This document shows, piece after piece, positions 14,815 to 29,196 of a stretch of DNA of 64,000 bases; positions within the stretch are counted from its first letter, which is position 1; every line of letters begins with the position of its first letter. A model generated the notes under the pieces. The model ran no database searches and was not told the DNA's origin. It saw nothing but the letters and a program-made list of their open reading frames with translations. The translations under genes were made by a program, and so were the position numbers. This DNA comes from Chrysomallon squamiferum (lineage: Eukaryota > Mollusca > Gastropoda > Neomphalida > Peltospiridae), in contig CM022669.1 of the NCBI GenBank assembly GCA_012295275.1, positions 16,177,172-16,241,171 of the forward strand. The letters run 5' to 3'.

Positions 14815-15944
14815 TTGGAATTATTTCGGCGATTTCTCTCTTGACTGGCTTCTATCTCTTGTCATCACTGAACGTAATACCAAATAATTTGATGTCTGAT
14901 TTGAAGACCCATCTGCAACACAATCATTCGCTACTCATCTTCAGCCATGGAGAAAAAGTTAAAAATATTACCACAAAGCTTCCTGACAAAGATACCAATA
15001 ATACTGCGGTTAGAAAACGTATTTTTCTGAAAAACAATCCGGATTGGCCGTGGTTTCAGGCAGCTATCACGGAATTAGAATCATGCCCAGGTAATTGCTC
15101 TCTAGAAAAGACGGGAAGGAATCTAACTGGTTATGATGCTGTTATATTCTATGCCGTGGGATACACACAGGAATTACCTCCTCCAAAGATTCCCGGTCAA
15201 ATCTGGATTTTTTTCACCATTGAATCTCCTAAGTACACGACAGGTAAACAATTTAAAAACAAGGAATGGAGAGAAAAATTCAACTGGACCATGACGTACA
15301 GATTAGATTCTGATGTTTATAATCCGTATGGAAGTATAAACAGAAGGAAGACTGCTGTAAGTTTAGATTTTTCAGACGTTGTAAAGCACAAAACGAAACT
15401 GGCTGCATGGTTTGTTAGTAACTGCAAACCTCCAAGTCGACGTGAGGAATATGTACGCGAGTTGAAGAAATTTATTTCCGTCGACATTTATGGAAGATGC
15501 GGTGATAAAAAGTGCCATAATGCTAAAGACAATTGCAATTTACTGCTCACGAGGGATTATAAGTTTTATTTGGCGTTTGAAAACAGTTTCTGTTACGATT
15601 ACGTTACAGAAAAATCATTCCACTATATGGAACTTGATATTGTGCTAGTAGTAAGAGGTGGGGCGAATTACACAAAAGTTCTACCACCAAAGTCATACAT
15701 CAATACAGCAGATTTTAAAAGTCCCAAACATTTAGCTGAATATCTTCTTTATTTGGACAAGAATGACACAGCCTATGTCGAGTTTTTGGAATGGAAAAAG
15801 TATTATACGTCTGGAAAAAGACACGTTGGTATCTGTGAACTGTGCAAGAAACTTCATAATCCCGTTGTAAAAGAGAAAGTGTATCCTGACATCCATTCCT
15901 GGTATTTTGTTAATAAATGTTTTCCTCCAAAAGATTTAATTTGA
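14783..15944 (+). CDS. FT3: GT10 alpha-1,3-fucosyltransferase (subfamily II, intact)
   Basis: The ATG at 14802 gives 380 residues, with stop at 15944. A short basic N-terminus (MKK) and anchor at about 4-22 (type II) precede a stem with several N-x-S/T sites (about 23-70). The GT10 N-terminal domain (about 71-180) has W-P-W-F, C-x3-C, ESP and NWTMTYRLDSD (161-171). The C-terminal domain has AAWFVSNC (201-208), DYKFYLAFENS (252-262), DYVTEK (266-271), VVRGGANY (283-290), DFKSP and CxxC at 345/348, ending PDIHSWYF. Role: Golgi transfer of fucose from GDP-fucose; acceptor unknown. The frame is open upstream to the splice acceptor (exon start 14783; SYNPKT before Met), so a further coding exon is possible, but none was found. 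FT6 begins MKK-YCEPKK at the equivalent place. Confidence 0.95.
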
Positions 15945-16663
15945 AGTAACATTTACAATGTGTTGTTTAAAGCAGACTGATTCTATTAATATTGTGAATG
16001 AACAGCAGCAGTAGTAATGTTGATTATAGTAATAACAACAGAAGAATAATAGTAGTTGTTTACACATACATACATACATACGTACGTGTACGTACATACA
16101 TACACAGATGTAAACACATACACATGCAGATACAGGTACATATACACACATAAACTCAACAATGATTATATAAAAAATACCTGTATCACGAAATGCTGTA
16201 CTTTCTGTATGTTTGTCTGATCGTGCGAAGAAAAAGCCAGTACACGTTCTTTTCACATCCGTCTGATAGAATCAATGATATTTGAAATTCAACCAATGTT
16301 TGTCTGATATAAATATAACTTCATTTTCTTGATAAAGAATAACAAAATGAAAATAATTATTAAATTACAAAGAGCTTTTTCGAATGGATTGTTGACAGTT
16401 TGTAACTGGTAAGTAGGACCAACATTCATGAACGTTGATAATATTGTAGGTTTGTACATGCTAAGAAGCTTCTAAATGTTATAGTTCAAAACTAAACAAG
16501 AGTAACTAAAATGTAATTCATAAAACTCTATTAGGAGCGTGGTTGCATGATGATGTCATTCAATGCACATTTTATTTATATTAATTTCGTTGTTGTTGCT
16601 GTTGTTTGTTTGTTACTGTAAAGATTAGATGCATAAAACTAAAAAAACTGTTTATTAATTGTC
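15945..16663. other. 3' flank of FT3, shared with FT5
   Basis: Collinear with 25273-25930 (gaagtaacatttacaatgtg type sequence and (ACAT)n stretches). Probably 3' UTR and downstream DNA. No other gene seen. Confidence 0.65.
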
Positions 16664-17515
16664 AAAATTAATTAAAATGATCATTGATATAATTAATAAC
16701 GAATCTGTAAACATAACAAGAAGTAATTAGAGATTTTAATGGGAATGTAGAATTTGATGTGTCTATATTTACACTGAATCTATAAGCAGAACGCTGTATT
16801 TGTCGATAACGAAGACTGGATTTTTCTATCGATGTTTAGAGTGAGAAAATCGTAGACCACTGATTGTTGATCGTGTATAATTAATTACACTGAATTAACA
16901 TTGTGTGACAGAGAGCGATGAATCGTATTTTCGTTAATTAAAAAAAAAAAAATAAATAAATAAATAAATAAAAAATAATAAGAAGAAGAAAACAAAAAAA
17001 GGAATAATAAATAACAGAAATAATAATTCTATATGAGGAGCACGCGCGCTTTCGGATCTAATTTCCGGTAAGATAATGAAGAAAACATTTTTCCACTTGT
17101 TATTATTATTATTATTGTTGTTGTTGTTGTTGCTGCTGTTTGCTTTAATTTGGAGCATACTCTCTCAAATGATCATAGGTCTTATTAACAGCCATTACTT
17201 TTTAAAATATAATCATAATTTTCCTATTAAACAAGATATTATATGAAAATATATTTGGATGTCTAGTATACTTACCTGGCATTTAATAAAACAGAGGCAT
17301 TTCATTGAAATTCATAGTCGTTCATGTTCATTGTTCAGAGACCTGTGGATCTATTCTCGTAATACAATTACAGTATTTTTGTTGCAAGGTTAATCAAGCG
17401 TCAATTTGTAGACATCAGGGATTATGAAACGACCCTATTACGTAAAATATCTCCTTTGTGTGCAGTGAATGTATCGTTCAAACAAATATTTATTAATCAA
17501 AATTTTAATTTTATT
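16664..17515. repeat. Segmental repeat A, copy 2
   Basis: Direct repeat of 2566-3460 with small indels and expanded AAAT/ATT runs. It ends near the shared 'gtgaatgtatcgttca' region (about 17464-17480). Confidence 0.75.
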
Positions 17516-17704
17516 AATATTTGTTTTGAGCTCTATAATCAATATTACTATGATAATTAGAAGAATCCAGAGTGGATAAAAAAAAAAAAAAAAAAAAAAG
17601 ACAACAAAGAACAACAACAAATAAAACACTTTGATGTCAAATTTTTATTATTATTTTATTATTATTATTATTATTTTATTATTATTATTATTATTATAAA
17701 AGAC

Positions 17705-17744
<40 letters not shown>

Positions 17745-17906
17745 TTAATTTTAGTGGATTCATAATTTTCAGGTTATTTTTTAGGTTCTCTGGATCCCTT
17801 TCTCCAACACTGTTTGTTTTTCTATTGCAATAATCGTTTTGTGTCATTTTTTTAAATAATTTTAGTATTTAATTATTACTGTTTTATCAAGAGTTTGATT
17901 ATTATA

Positions 17907-17942
<36 letters not shown>

Positions 17943-18613
17943 TAATCGTCACGGAAAATTGTCTCATTTTATCAAATAATTTGATTTTTGCGTAAAACTA
18001 GACTTTTTTTAGCAGTCTATACATCCCTTTATAAAAAAGTGTAATATTTTTTTATATTATTAAAACATAATGTTAACGAACTTTATGTCATTCATATGTC
18101 TAAACATAAAGATTGGAAAAAAATACAAAATTCCTCAAAACCTCCTAAAAACAACATTATAGATAACAATAACAACAAAAACAACAATAAAGCACAATGT
18201 ATAGATAAGAGTTTTGTCCTGGTTTCATTAACTGGTTTGCTTTCTAAAATTCTGTAAATCAGTTTTAAACATTTCAAGATTTGACTGAACATGTGGTATA
18301 TCCTATCCGCAATGGCTCTTAACTAACAAAGCGCATCACAGCAAAGTGTTGCATTAATGAGTGTCACAGACATACACACACACACACACACACACATTGA
18401 CACATATACATACTCAAACATCTAATTATAAGCACGCACAGAAATACACATACACACACAGAGACACACAGACATATACATAACTGTAACACAAATAGGA
18501 ACAAGTCAGTTCATGTAAACAGAGATAAATGTCTTGTACTGACGTTTTATTTATTTTTTTTTTTTATTTTTTTTATTTTTTTGAATACACAGATTCATTG
18601 CAATGATATTAAC
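17516..18613. other. AT-rich spacer before FT4
   Basis: Poly-A (17579-17598), several ATT runs (17640-17745, 17905-17942) and (CA)n at 18372-18397. From about 18130 it matches 6370 onward, the 3' flank of FT2. No gene seen. Confidence 0.6.
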
Positions 18614-19838
18614 CTAAATCCTTGGACAGAAGCAAGTATTACGATGCCAACAGTCATAAACATTATCATAAACTTTGGTTTCTTTCATTGTAGTAATATT
18701 AAACCAAATCCTTTGGAGTGTAACAGGTATTATTATGCCACCAGTCATAAACATTATCATAAACTTTGGTTTGTTTAGAAGACTCCCAGAGTTTGTGGCA
18801 CAGTTTACATATGCCAACAAAATCCTTTTAGGTTTGTAATAATTTTTCCACTCAAGATATTCTACGTAGGCTGTGAGATTTCTGTCTAAATAAAGAAGAT
18901 ACTCAGCAAGTTGTTTAGGACTCTTGAAATCGGCAGCATTGATGTAAGACTTTGGAGGCAAAATTTGACTATAATTTGCTCCACCTCTGACTACGATCAC
19001 AATGTCTAATTGCATATATCGGAATGCTTTTTCAGTTATATAGTCATCACATAGACTGTTTTCAAACGATAAGTAAAACTTGTAATCCCTGCTAAGTAGT
19101 GAATTACATTTGTTTTGTTCGTTCAAGACACATTTTTTGCTTCCACACTTACCAAATACATCGACAGAAATATATTTTTTCAGCTGCTGTACGTACTGGT
19201 CTCTCTTACTTGGAGTACCACAGTGACTAACAAACCATGCAACTTGTTTGGTTTTATTCTTCACGCTTGGTAAGAAGCTGAAATTTTCGTTTTTTTCCCT
19301 TTTCGCGAAAGCTCCGTAAAAATAAGTCACATCCGAGTCTCTCCTGTACGTCATCGTCCAGTTTATTACGTTCTTCCAAGGTGCTCTGTCAAAATTGGAA
19401 TCTGCTGAACGAGTTGGTGGCTCCAGACAGAAATAAACCCAAACTTGTCCGGCCTCTTTATGAGGAGGAGGATCTTCTGGAAAACGAACAGCGTAAAATA
19501 TGACAGCTTGGACATTGCTGATGTTTCTGCGTGGTTTAAGAAGTGTACAGTTGGCAGAACAGGACTTAAGTTCTTCGACTGCCATTTCGTACCACGACCA
19601 GTTGATGCGGTTCTTTAATAAAATTAGTTTGCTCGGCTGTGAGTCCGTGTTCCGACTTATCAGCTTACTGTTATTTAAATAATTACGTGTTTCTCCATAC
19701 CGTTCAGTAAAGTTCTTAAGAATTTCCCACGTTGAATGAAATTCAGTTTTCGAATAAAATACGAACAGGAAAGATGACACAATTCCAAAAGATGTAATAA
19801 GACAAAAACTTCTTGTGGTTCCGATTTTTTGCTGTAAT
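18614..19838 (-). pseudogene. FT4: frameshifted GT10 alpha-1,3-fucosyltransferase with replacement C-terminus (subfamily I)
   Basis: Partner of FT2 in the duplicated unit. The exon starts after TTTTTCAG at 19838 and reads LQQKIGTT...LITSFGIVSSFLFVFY (anchor), stem, W-S-W-Y, NWTMTYRRDSD, DYKFYLSFENS, DYITEK and VVRGGANY in one frame. At about 18826-18829 a run of five T in FT2 is four T here. The one-base loss removes the GICKLC motif and skips the normal stop. The new frame then enters the second copy of the 91-bp tail duplication in its coding frame, so the ORF ends in ETKVYDNVYDCWHRNTC, stop at 18614. No equivalent of the FT2 micro-exon 1 was found upstream, and the sequence that should hold it appears deleted. 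Probably not a working gene, although the catalytic motifs are intact. Confidence 0.88.
18629..18690 (-). repeat. Extra copy of the FT4 C-terminal tail
   Basis: Same 91-bp offset as at FT2 (cattatcata at 18661 and 18752). In FT4 this copy is in frame with the shifted reading frame and supplies the last residues of the ORF. Confidence 0.9.
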
Positions 19839-19940
19839 CTGAAAAAGAAAATTTCAGATTATAATATTCAACATTACACAAGTTATTCAATATTATTTTT
19901 ATAATATATTTTTATTTTACTGTAAAAAAATAAATATAAG

Positions 19941-19978
<38 letters not shown>

Positions 19979-20119
19979 TTATGAAATGTAAAAGAATAAG
20001 AAAAATGGCATAAAAATAATAATTTTTTATTATAAATGTGAGCGTGCTCGCTGAGAAAAACAGCATGTGTGTGTATGTCTGTTTTTCTTTGTATGTATGT
20101 GTTTGTATGTTGTTTTGTT

Positions 20120-20162
<43 letters not shown>

Positions 20163-20172
20163 AAGAGAAAAA
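19839..20172. other. Shortened upstream region of FT4
   Basis: Matches the FT2 intron until about 19980, then jumps to sequence equivalent to 10068. It contains (AAT)n, (TG)n at about 20128-20160 and no micro-exon. Confidence 0.65.
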
Positions 20173-21700
<1,528 letters not shown>

Positions 21701-22901
21701 TTAAAAAGAAAAAATAACATATATTATTTATTATTATATCTTATTTTATTTGCTATTTATTTATTTATTTATTGATTATCATTCTTATTATTAATAATAA
21801 TTTCAAGCTGAAAAAGACATCGTGACATTATCAGTGGTACGTTTCTAGCAAGGAAACTAAAACTGGGAGTGATGTTTATCTTTTTCTTTTGTCATTACCC
21901 AACCAAGATGACATAGCAGTGTTATCTGATAGTAGTAATACAGTCAGAGTTCAATCACTCAAACAAGAGGAGCGAGTTGTATTTCGGTCTGATATTTACG
22001 CAAGGACGTCATACTGCACATAATCATCTTTAAAGAGCATAAGAACAAGTCTTTCATTTGATTTAGTCGTAAAACATAATCATATTTTACAGATAAAGAT
22101 CGTGTTTTTTTCTTTTTTTTTATTAACTGACAAACGTATACGGAGCTGTATATTCAGTGTCTTGTTTAAGTGTTCACTTTTGTAATCTTGTGAAGTCGTT
22201 TTTGTCCTTTTACAACAATACTGTAAAATCTCGCTTAATTGGTTATTTGTCGATGTTGTTTCCTTTCTGTTCAAAGACACACTGATCAGCGAACATACAA
22301 GACAGCCGTAGAGTGAGTAAAGACAACACCAACGTAAGTCATTTAGTGTGTCTTTTCTTACTTTTTTAGTGTATTAAAATTATTTCAGTGCTTTTGGAAA
22401 TATCCAACTGAAAAGAAATGAAATTTATACACTCAGATTCCAATTTTCTGTATATCAGGATATTTACAATACAACTGTTGATCTAATTATAACATGACGG
22501 TCAATTTATGACAACGTACACAAGTATAAAAGTATGTACAATAGCACTTGGGTAATTATGATAAATGTAAAAAAAAGACGCAGTGGTACAACCAGTGTCG
22601 AGTAATATCAGTCTGATGTGATTGGTTCACATGTTTTCTGAGTAATTCGAATTTGTTTGCTAATAATAACAAACGAAACAACTAACTGGCAGCATAGGTA
22701 TAATTGTCGAGTATTACTGTATATTATACACATCATCGCAAATAAAATATTCATGGCATCTTGAAATCTTGTTCAGATAATACGAAATTAAATGTTCGGA
22801 TAACCGAGGTTTCACTCTAAATAAATATTGAGGATGGTGTTGTATGCAAAATACGGACAATCAAACAGTCAAAGACACACTGATGGTTAGAGCTAGGGAA
22901 A

Positions 22902-22919
22902 TCTCTCTCTCTCTCTTCT

Positions 22920-22966
<47 letters not shown>
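22902..22966. repeat. (CT)n-(GA)n palindromic microsatellite
   Basis: CT repeats flip to GA repeats around TTCTCGAG at about 22915-22922, giving a short hairpin-forming inverted repeat. Confidence 0.9.
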
Positions 22967-22969
<3 letters not shown>

Positions 22970-23406
22970 AGTATGTATGTATGAATGTATGTGTGTGCGT
23001 GTGTGTATGAGTGTGTGCGTGAGTGTGTGAAATAATAACAGTAATGGCAGCAATAATAATAATAAAATAGTTTTAGAAGAAGAACAAGAAGAAGAGGAAA
23101 GAGAAGTAATAGTAATAACACTAGTAGGAGCAATGGTAGCTATAGCAGTAATATTAATATACGAAGTAGTAATAGTAAAAATACGAGTAGAAGTAATAGT
23201 ATTATTAGTGATAGGAGTAACAATTTAGTAATAATAGTGGAAATTTAGTAGATATATTGCAAATAACTAAATAAATAAATAAAAAAAAAAAGTATATAAA
23301 TGTTTTCTGGTTCTTGGCAATTCATTTTCACACAAACACCTTACCTGTGATGACGCTACCCATAACATCTGAATGGAGATTTTTAAAAATGTATTAATTA
23401 ATTAAT

Positions 23407-23437
<31 letters not shown>

Positions 23438-23530
23438 TCATTTGTTTGTTTGTTTGTTTGTTTGTTTATTTCCTACATATTTTTCTGTTTTATGATCTAC
23501 ATTTTTATTACTGGTATTTATTTATCATAT

Positions 23531-24109
23531 CATCATCATGATTATTATTATTATTATTACAATTACTACTGCTACAAAGGAATTCCAATAGATAGATATA
23601 ACGTAAGACACAGTCGAGCAGACAAGAATTTTAGTGAAAATCTGTAATATAAAAGATATATGGGAAGAAGTTATCAATAACTAAACAAAACAGAAACAGC
23701 AAAAAAAAAAAAAAAAAAAAAAGAAAAAGACAAGAAAAAAACGCCATAAAACACTCCCCCAAAACTCTCATCTGATACCAAAGTACACACACAGGCACGC
23801 ATACGCACATACACATACACTCACACACATACACACACGCATACGCACACACACATGAGCACACACACACACTGCTTTTAGTGCGTCATTAAAATTTCCT
23901 CTCACGTTAAAACTTTTTTTTTAATAACTTGGATTTTGGACGTAATTATATTTTATGACATAGCCTAACAAGATATTCTGGGAAAGATAGCAGAAAAGAA
24001 AACAATAATAAAATTATTAAAAAACAGGATCATGCAATGTTTTCATTCCTTTTGTCTCCATGTATCAAAAGAACTGTCATAATTAAATTTGGATACATGT
24101 ATTTTTCAG
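23531..24109. other. Spacer and 3' intron end before FT5
   Basis: Contains (ATT)n, a poly-A run (23700-23722), CA-rich sequence (23785-23875) and, from about 23925, one unit of the sequence duplicated before FT3, ending in the acceptor TTTTTCAG at 24109. No first exon recognised. Confidence 0.55.
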
Positions 24110-25272
24110 AAGTTACGATCCGAAGACAATGAAGAAACTTTTTGGAATTATTTCAGCGATTTCTCTCTTGACTGGCTTCTATCTCTTGTCATCACTAAAT
24201 TACGTACCAAATAATTTGATGTCTGTTTTGAAGACCCACCTGCAACACAATCATTCGCTACTCATCGTCAGCCATCGAGAAAAAGTTAAAAATATTACCA
24301 CAAAGCCTCCTGTCAAAGATACCAATAATACTGCGGTTAGAAAACGTATTTTTCTCATAAACATTCCGGATTGGCTACGGTTTCCGGCAGTTATCACGGA
24401 ATTAGAATCATGCCCAGGTAATTGCTCTCTAGAAATGACGGGAAGGAATCTAACTGGTTATGATGCTGTTATATTCTATGCCGTGGGATACACACAGGAA
24501 TTACCTCCTCCAAAGATTCCCGGTCAAATCTGGATTTTTTACACCATGGAATCTCCTCCTCACACAAGGGGAAAACAATTTAAAAACAAGGAATGGAGAG
24601 AAAAATTCAACTGGACCATGACGTACAGATTAGATTCTGATGTTTATAATCCGTATGGAAGTATAAACAGAAGGAAGACTGCTGTAAGTTTAGATTTTTC
24701 AGACGTTGTAAAGCACAAAACGAAGCTGGCTGCATGGTTTGTTAGTAACTGCAAACCTCCAAGTCGACGTGAAGAATATGTCCGCGAGTTGAAGAAGTTT
24801 ATTTCCGTCGACATTTATGGAGGATGCGGTGACAAGAAATGCCCTAGAACTAACGATAATTGCAATTTACTGCTCACGAGGGATTATAAGTTTTATTTGG
24901 CGTTTGAAAACAGTTTGTGTTACGATTACGTTACCGAAAAGACATTCCACTATATTCAGCTTGATATTGTGCTAGTAGTAAGAGGTGGAGCGAATTATAC
25001 AAAAATGTTTGCCACCAAAGTCCTACATCAATACAGCAGATTTTAAAAGTCCCAAACACTTAGCTGAATATCTTCTTTATTTGGACAAGAATGACACAGC
25101 TTATGTAGAGTTTTTGGAATGGAAAAAGTACTATACGTCTGGAAAAAGACACGGTGCTATCTGTGAACTGTGCAAGAAACTTCATAATCCCGTTGTAAAA
25201 GAGAAAGTGTATCCTGATATCCATTCCTGGTATTTTGTTAATACATGTTTTCCTCCTAAAGATTTAAGTTGA
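24110..25272 (+). pseudogene. FT5: frameshifted GT10 alpha-1,3-fucosyltransferase (subfamily II)
   Basis: Partner of FT3 in the duplicated unit. ATG at 24129; the anchor, stem, NWTMTYRLDSD, AAWFVSNC, DYKFYLAFENS and DYVTEK are in frame. In VVRGGANYTK a one-base insertion at about 25001-25008 (aaaaatgtttgcc against aaaatttttgcc in FT6) shifts the frame. The rest of the domain (LPPKSYINTADFKSP to CxxC and PDIHSWYF) follows in another frame to a stop at 25272. The conserved W-x-W-F of the first domain is W-L-R-F here, so there is damage beyond the indel, which favours a true pseudogene over an assembly error. Confidence 0.9.
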
Positions 25273-26819
25273 AGTATCATTTACAATGTGTTGTTTGAAG
25301 CAGACTGATTCTATTGATATTGTGAATGAACAGCAGCAGTAGTAGTAATGGTTGTAATGACACTAGTAATGGTCGCAGGGATATTGATTATAGTAATTAC
25401 AATAGAAGAATAATAGTAGTTGTTTACACATACATATACATACATACGTACGTACATGCATACATACATACATACATACACAGATGTAAAAACATACTCA
25501 TAAATATACACATCTACTCATCAATTATTACGTAAAACGTTACCTGTATCACGAATTCCTGTAATTTCAGTATGTTTTTATGATCGTGCGAAGAAAAAGT
25601 CAGTACACGTTCTTTTCACATCCATCTGATAGAATTAATGGTATTTGGAATCCAACCAATGTTTCACTGATAAAAATATAACTTTAGTTTCTTTATAAAG
25701 AATAACAAAATGAAAATAATTATTAAATTACAAAGAGCTTTTGCGAATGGATTGTTGACAGTTTGTAACTGGTAAGCAGGACCAACATTCATGAACGTTC
25801 ATAATATTGTAGGTTTGTACATGCTAAGAAGCTTCTAAATGTTTGAGTTCAAAACTAAACAAAATAACTAAAATGTAATTCATAAAACTCTGTTAGGAGC
25901 GTTGCTGCATGATGACGTCATTCAATGAACGAGCAACAGTTTCATTTCTAGTGAATGCTTTTTAACTGTGAATATTAACCAAATTTAATGCAGCCATATA
26001 TGCAGTTGTGATGGATATTATGGTAAATGATCGAAGAAAAGGGAGCAAGATATAAAATGTAATAAAAAAAAAAAATATATATATTATTTTCGTTGTTGTT
26101 GCTGTTGTTGTTGATGTTGTTGTTTGTTACTGTTTGTTACTGTAAAGATTAGATGCAAAAAAAAAAATGTTTATTAATTGTCAAAATCTGCATGAGGCAT
26201 TTGCTGTAGTTACAGCCATGTATACGCTAAATTCTTTACGTGTCCTGTGCAGATCATTTAGTTGCAACTACAACAAATCAAACGAAGGCTACAAAAGATT
26301 TATAATAACCTGACATAGTGTTACTCATAAAATACAGAACAGTTACAGGCAGGCGCTGATCCAGTGGTGAAGGAGTGAAGAGTTAATTGAAGGTGTGTGG
26401 ATGTAATCTGAATCATGTTTGTGTATTGTTTGGTTTTTAAAATTTAATTCCATTCTCGAAAATAGAAATACGTATATTTATTACATTCATCAATAAAATC
26501 AAACTATCCGTCTCTTTACAATGCAGTTAGTTTTTGTATACCTTAAAATATTACTGAAACGCCCTTTTAGGAATATCGTGTAAGTTAGTGAAGGTAGTCC
26601 AAATGTTCAACCTGTATAGATGTCAGTGGAAGATGAATGATTTAAACAACAAGCACATATTACACACTGAAAGAATATAAACACTTTCAAATACAGACAC
26701 GCATACTGACATGATGTCGAATTAAATTTGTAATGTATTGTTTTCTTCTATTTTTTTATTTATAAATATAAACACACACACATACACACATATACAAGTA
26801 TTTATTTATTCTATTCTAT
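25273..26819. other. 3' flank of FT5 and spacer
   Basis: To about 25930 it matches the FT3 3' flank. The rest is unrecognised, with poly-A and (GTT)n at 26060-26130 and (TTCTA)n at 26807-26834. No gene seen. Confidence 0.55.
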
Positions 26820-27045
26820 TCTATTCTATTCTACTTTTGTTTGTGTGTTTGTTTATTCGTTTCTAATTGTTTTTAATTTTTTGTTTATTTTTTTTGTTTG
26901 TTTGTTTCACAATTTGTATTGACACTGTTACTGTTGATGTTGGACACATCATCATCGTCTGCATTAGTTTGTTGCCATTGTAATTATTATTATTTTAGTT
27001 GTTGTTGTTGTTGTTATTCTTGTTCTTCTTATTACTACTACTACG

Positions 27046-27108
<63 letters not shown>

Positions 27109-27883
27109 TAGTAACTGGATATATATGCTTGTATGTATATGTTGCAGAGTAAGACCGTGCTAACGCATTGTTACACTGGCCTGTATTGAACCAGCTGTTA
27201 AACAAAACAAAAAATGCAATATATAAAAAAATAAATATATTTTTTATAAATAAATAAAACATTTTTTATAAATAAATAAAACATTTTTATTATAAATAAA
27301 TAATATATGTATAAATATATATTTTTTTTTTTTCGTAAATAAATAATATATTTTTTTTTATAAATAAATAAATAAAAAGGCATTATACAGAACTTTAGCA
27401 ATAGAATAACTGTCACTATATGGCGTCACAGTTGAGCTACTCCAAAAGCAAATCAGCCGTTAACTGAGGCAATAACCTGAAATAAACATCAGAAAAGAAT
27501 TGATAAACGATAAAAAGCACAGGCTTTTTCTACGCAGATTTGAAAACGCCATATTGTATAGGGAGAATACATTAAAATTAAATTAAATTGTAACGGCTAT
27601 ATCTGATAGTTATTGAAAAAGTGGGGGAAAATAAAGAAAGAAACCAGAGAAAAGAAAGACTTGCGATAATAAAACGGAGATATTGTACATTTCTATTAAC
27701 ACTTGAAAAAGGGAGAGAATATCAGTGTTTGCCAAACAGCTTCTAATTATCGTTTTTGTGGTCACTTAACTCGTCTGAATGTGAACCAAAAAGGCTCTGA
27801 AGCTAGGTGTCCATCTATCTGCCTGCGAGATTACACATTAGATTTCATTTCCTTTGTAACTACTATGGAAGCACTATGAAAAA
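26820..27883 (+). promoter_or_regulatory. FT6 upstream region: left arm of inverted repeat
   Basis: Contains two elements conserved in the inverted copy (30245-31260) and upstream of FT8 (40360-41060). These are TATGGCGTCACAG (27418-27430) and AACGCCATATTGTATA (27545-27560). Both hold a CGCCAT/ATGGCG core like that bound by YY1 at many animal start sites. A 40-bp stretch around 27745-27785 (cacttaactcgtctgaatgt) is also conserved. It probably includes promoter and 5' UTR of FT6. A 4-codon uORF (MEAL, ATG at 27864) overlaps the proposed start by ATGA. An (ATT)n run lies at 27046-27108. Confidence 0.5.
27876..27883 (+). CDS. FT6 coding micro-exon 1
   Basis: ATG AAA AA followed by the consensus donor GTAAGT at 27884. 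The intron is 143 bp (27884-28026, ending TTTTGCAG), phase 2. The join reads MKK-YCEPKKLRQVLLMITVI, passing straight into the anchor. The same 8-base exon (ATGAAGAG|GTAAGT) is found in the inverted copy at 30252-30245. Confidence 0.78.
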
Positions 27884-28026
27884 GTAAGTTGAATTCACTG
27901 CATTAGACTAAGATTTCAAATTTTAACCAAGCAAAATATAACAGCATGAAACGGTAATTTTAATTTATTATAATAGCATTTTTATTTAACCAGGTAAAAT
28001 GAAATGATATGAAATTTCTTTTGCAG

Positions 28027-29196
28027 ATATTGTGAACCGAAGAAACTGAGACAGGTTTTGTTAATGATAACTGTGATTTGCTTGGTTGCTATCGTTTCGC
28101 TGCAGTCATCACTGAAGGCTTTATCGAGGCAATTTTTGTCTGGCTGGAAGGTGTTTTGGGTAGCTTCCACTCCATCCAACAATTCCTCTCTTAATTTTAC
28201 TTTTAGTGGGGAAAACAAAACAGTTTCGAACGAGTCGACAACGATCAAGGAAATTATACCAGTCACCAAACCTATTTTTCTAATGAATAATCCAAGATGG
28301 TCTTGGTTTCACTTAGCAGTCGAAGAGCTGAAATCGTGTGAAGCTAATTGTAATCTGTCTAAATCGGGAAGGAATCTAACTGGTTATGGTGCTGTTATAT
28401 TCTATGCCGTGGGATACACAGAGGAATTACCTCCTCCAAAGATTCGCGGTCAAATCTGGATTTTTTTCACCATTGAATCTCCTCAACACACGTCGGGAAA
28501 ACAATTTAAAAACAAGGAATGGAGAGAAAAATTCAACTGGACCATGACGTACAGATTAGATGCTGATGTTCCTTATCCGTATGGAAGGATAAACAAAAGA
28601 AAGACTCCTGTAAGTTTAGATTTTTCAGACGTTGTAAAGCACAAAACGAAGCTGGCTGCATGGTTTGTTAGTAACTGCAAAACTCAAGTCGACGTGAGGA
28701 ATATGTCCGCGAGTTGAAGAAGTTTATTTCTGTGGATATTTATGGAAGATGCGGTGATAAAAAGTGCCATAATACTAAAGACAATTGCAATTTACTGCTC
28801 ACGAGGGATTATAAGTTTTATTTGGCGTTTGAAAACAGTTTGTGTTACGATTACGTTACAGAAAAATCATTCCACTATATGGAACTTGATATTGTGCTAG
28901 TAGTAAGAGGTGGAGCGAATTATACAAAATTTTTGCCACCAAAGTCATACATCAATACAGCAGATTTTAAAAGTCCTAAACATTTAGCTGAATATCTTCT
29001 TTATTTAAACAAGAATGACACAGCCTATGTAGAGTTTTTGGAATGGAAAAAGTACTATACGTCTGGAAAAAGCCACGTTGGTATCTGTGAACTGTGCAAG
29101 AAACTTCATAATCCTGTTGTAAAAGAGAAAGTGTATCCTGATATCCATTCCTGGTATTTTGTTAATAAATGTTTTCCTCCAAAAGATTTACACTGA
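28027..29196 (+). pseudogene. FT6: frameshifted GT10 alpha-1,3-fucosyltransferase (subfamily II)
   Basis: With micro-exon 1 the protein starts MKKYCEPKK, then an anchor (VLLMITVICLVAIVSL), a stem unlike FT3/FT5, W-S-W-F, C-x3-C, ESP and NWTMTYRLDADVPYPYG. After AAWFVSNCK one C is missing at about 28682-28685 (aactcaagtc against aactccaagtc in FT7), shifting the frame. The rest (YGRCGDKKC, DYKFYLAFENS, DYVTEK, VVRGGANY, CxxC, PDIHSWYF) is open in the new frame to a stop at 29196. From about 28360 the DNA is almost identical to FT3, while the upstream part is not. A single-base pseudogene or an assembly error. Confidence 0.88.

Noticed and set aside
23400-24060. First exons for FT3 and FT5 like that of FT6
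   Set aside because: No ATG plus phase-2 donor was found in either upstream region; left open rather than forced.
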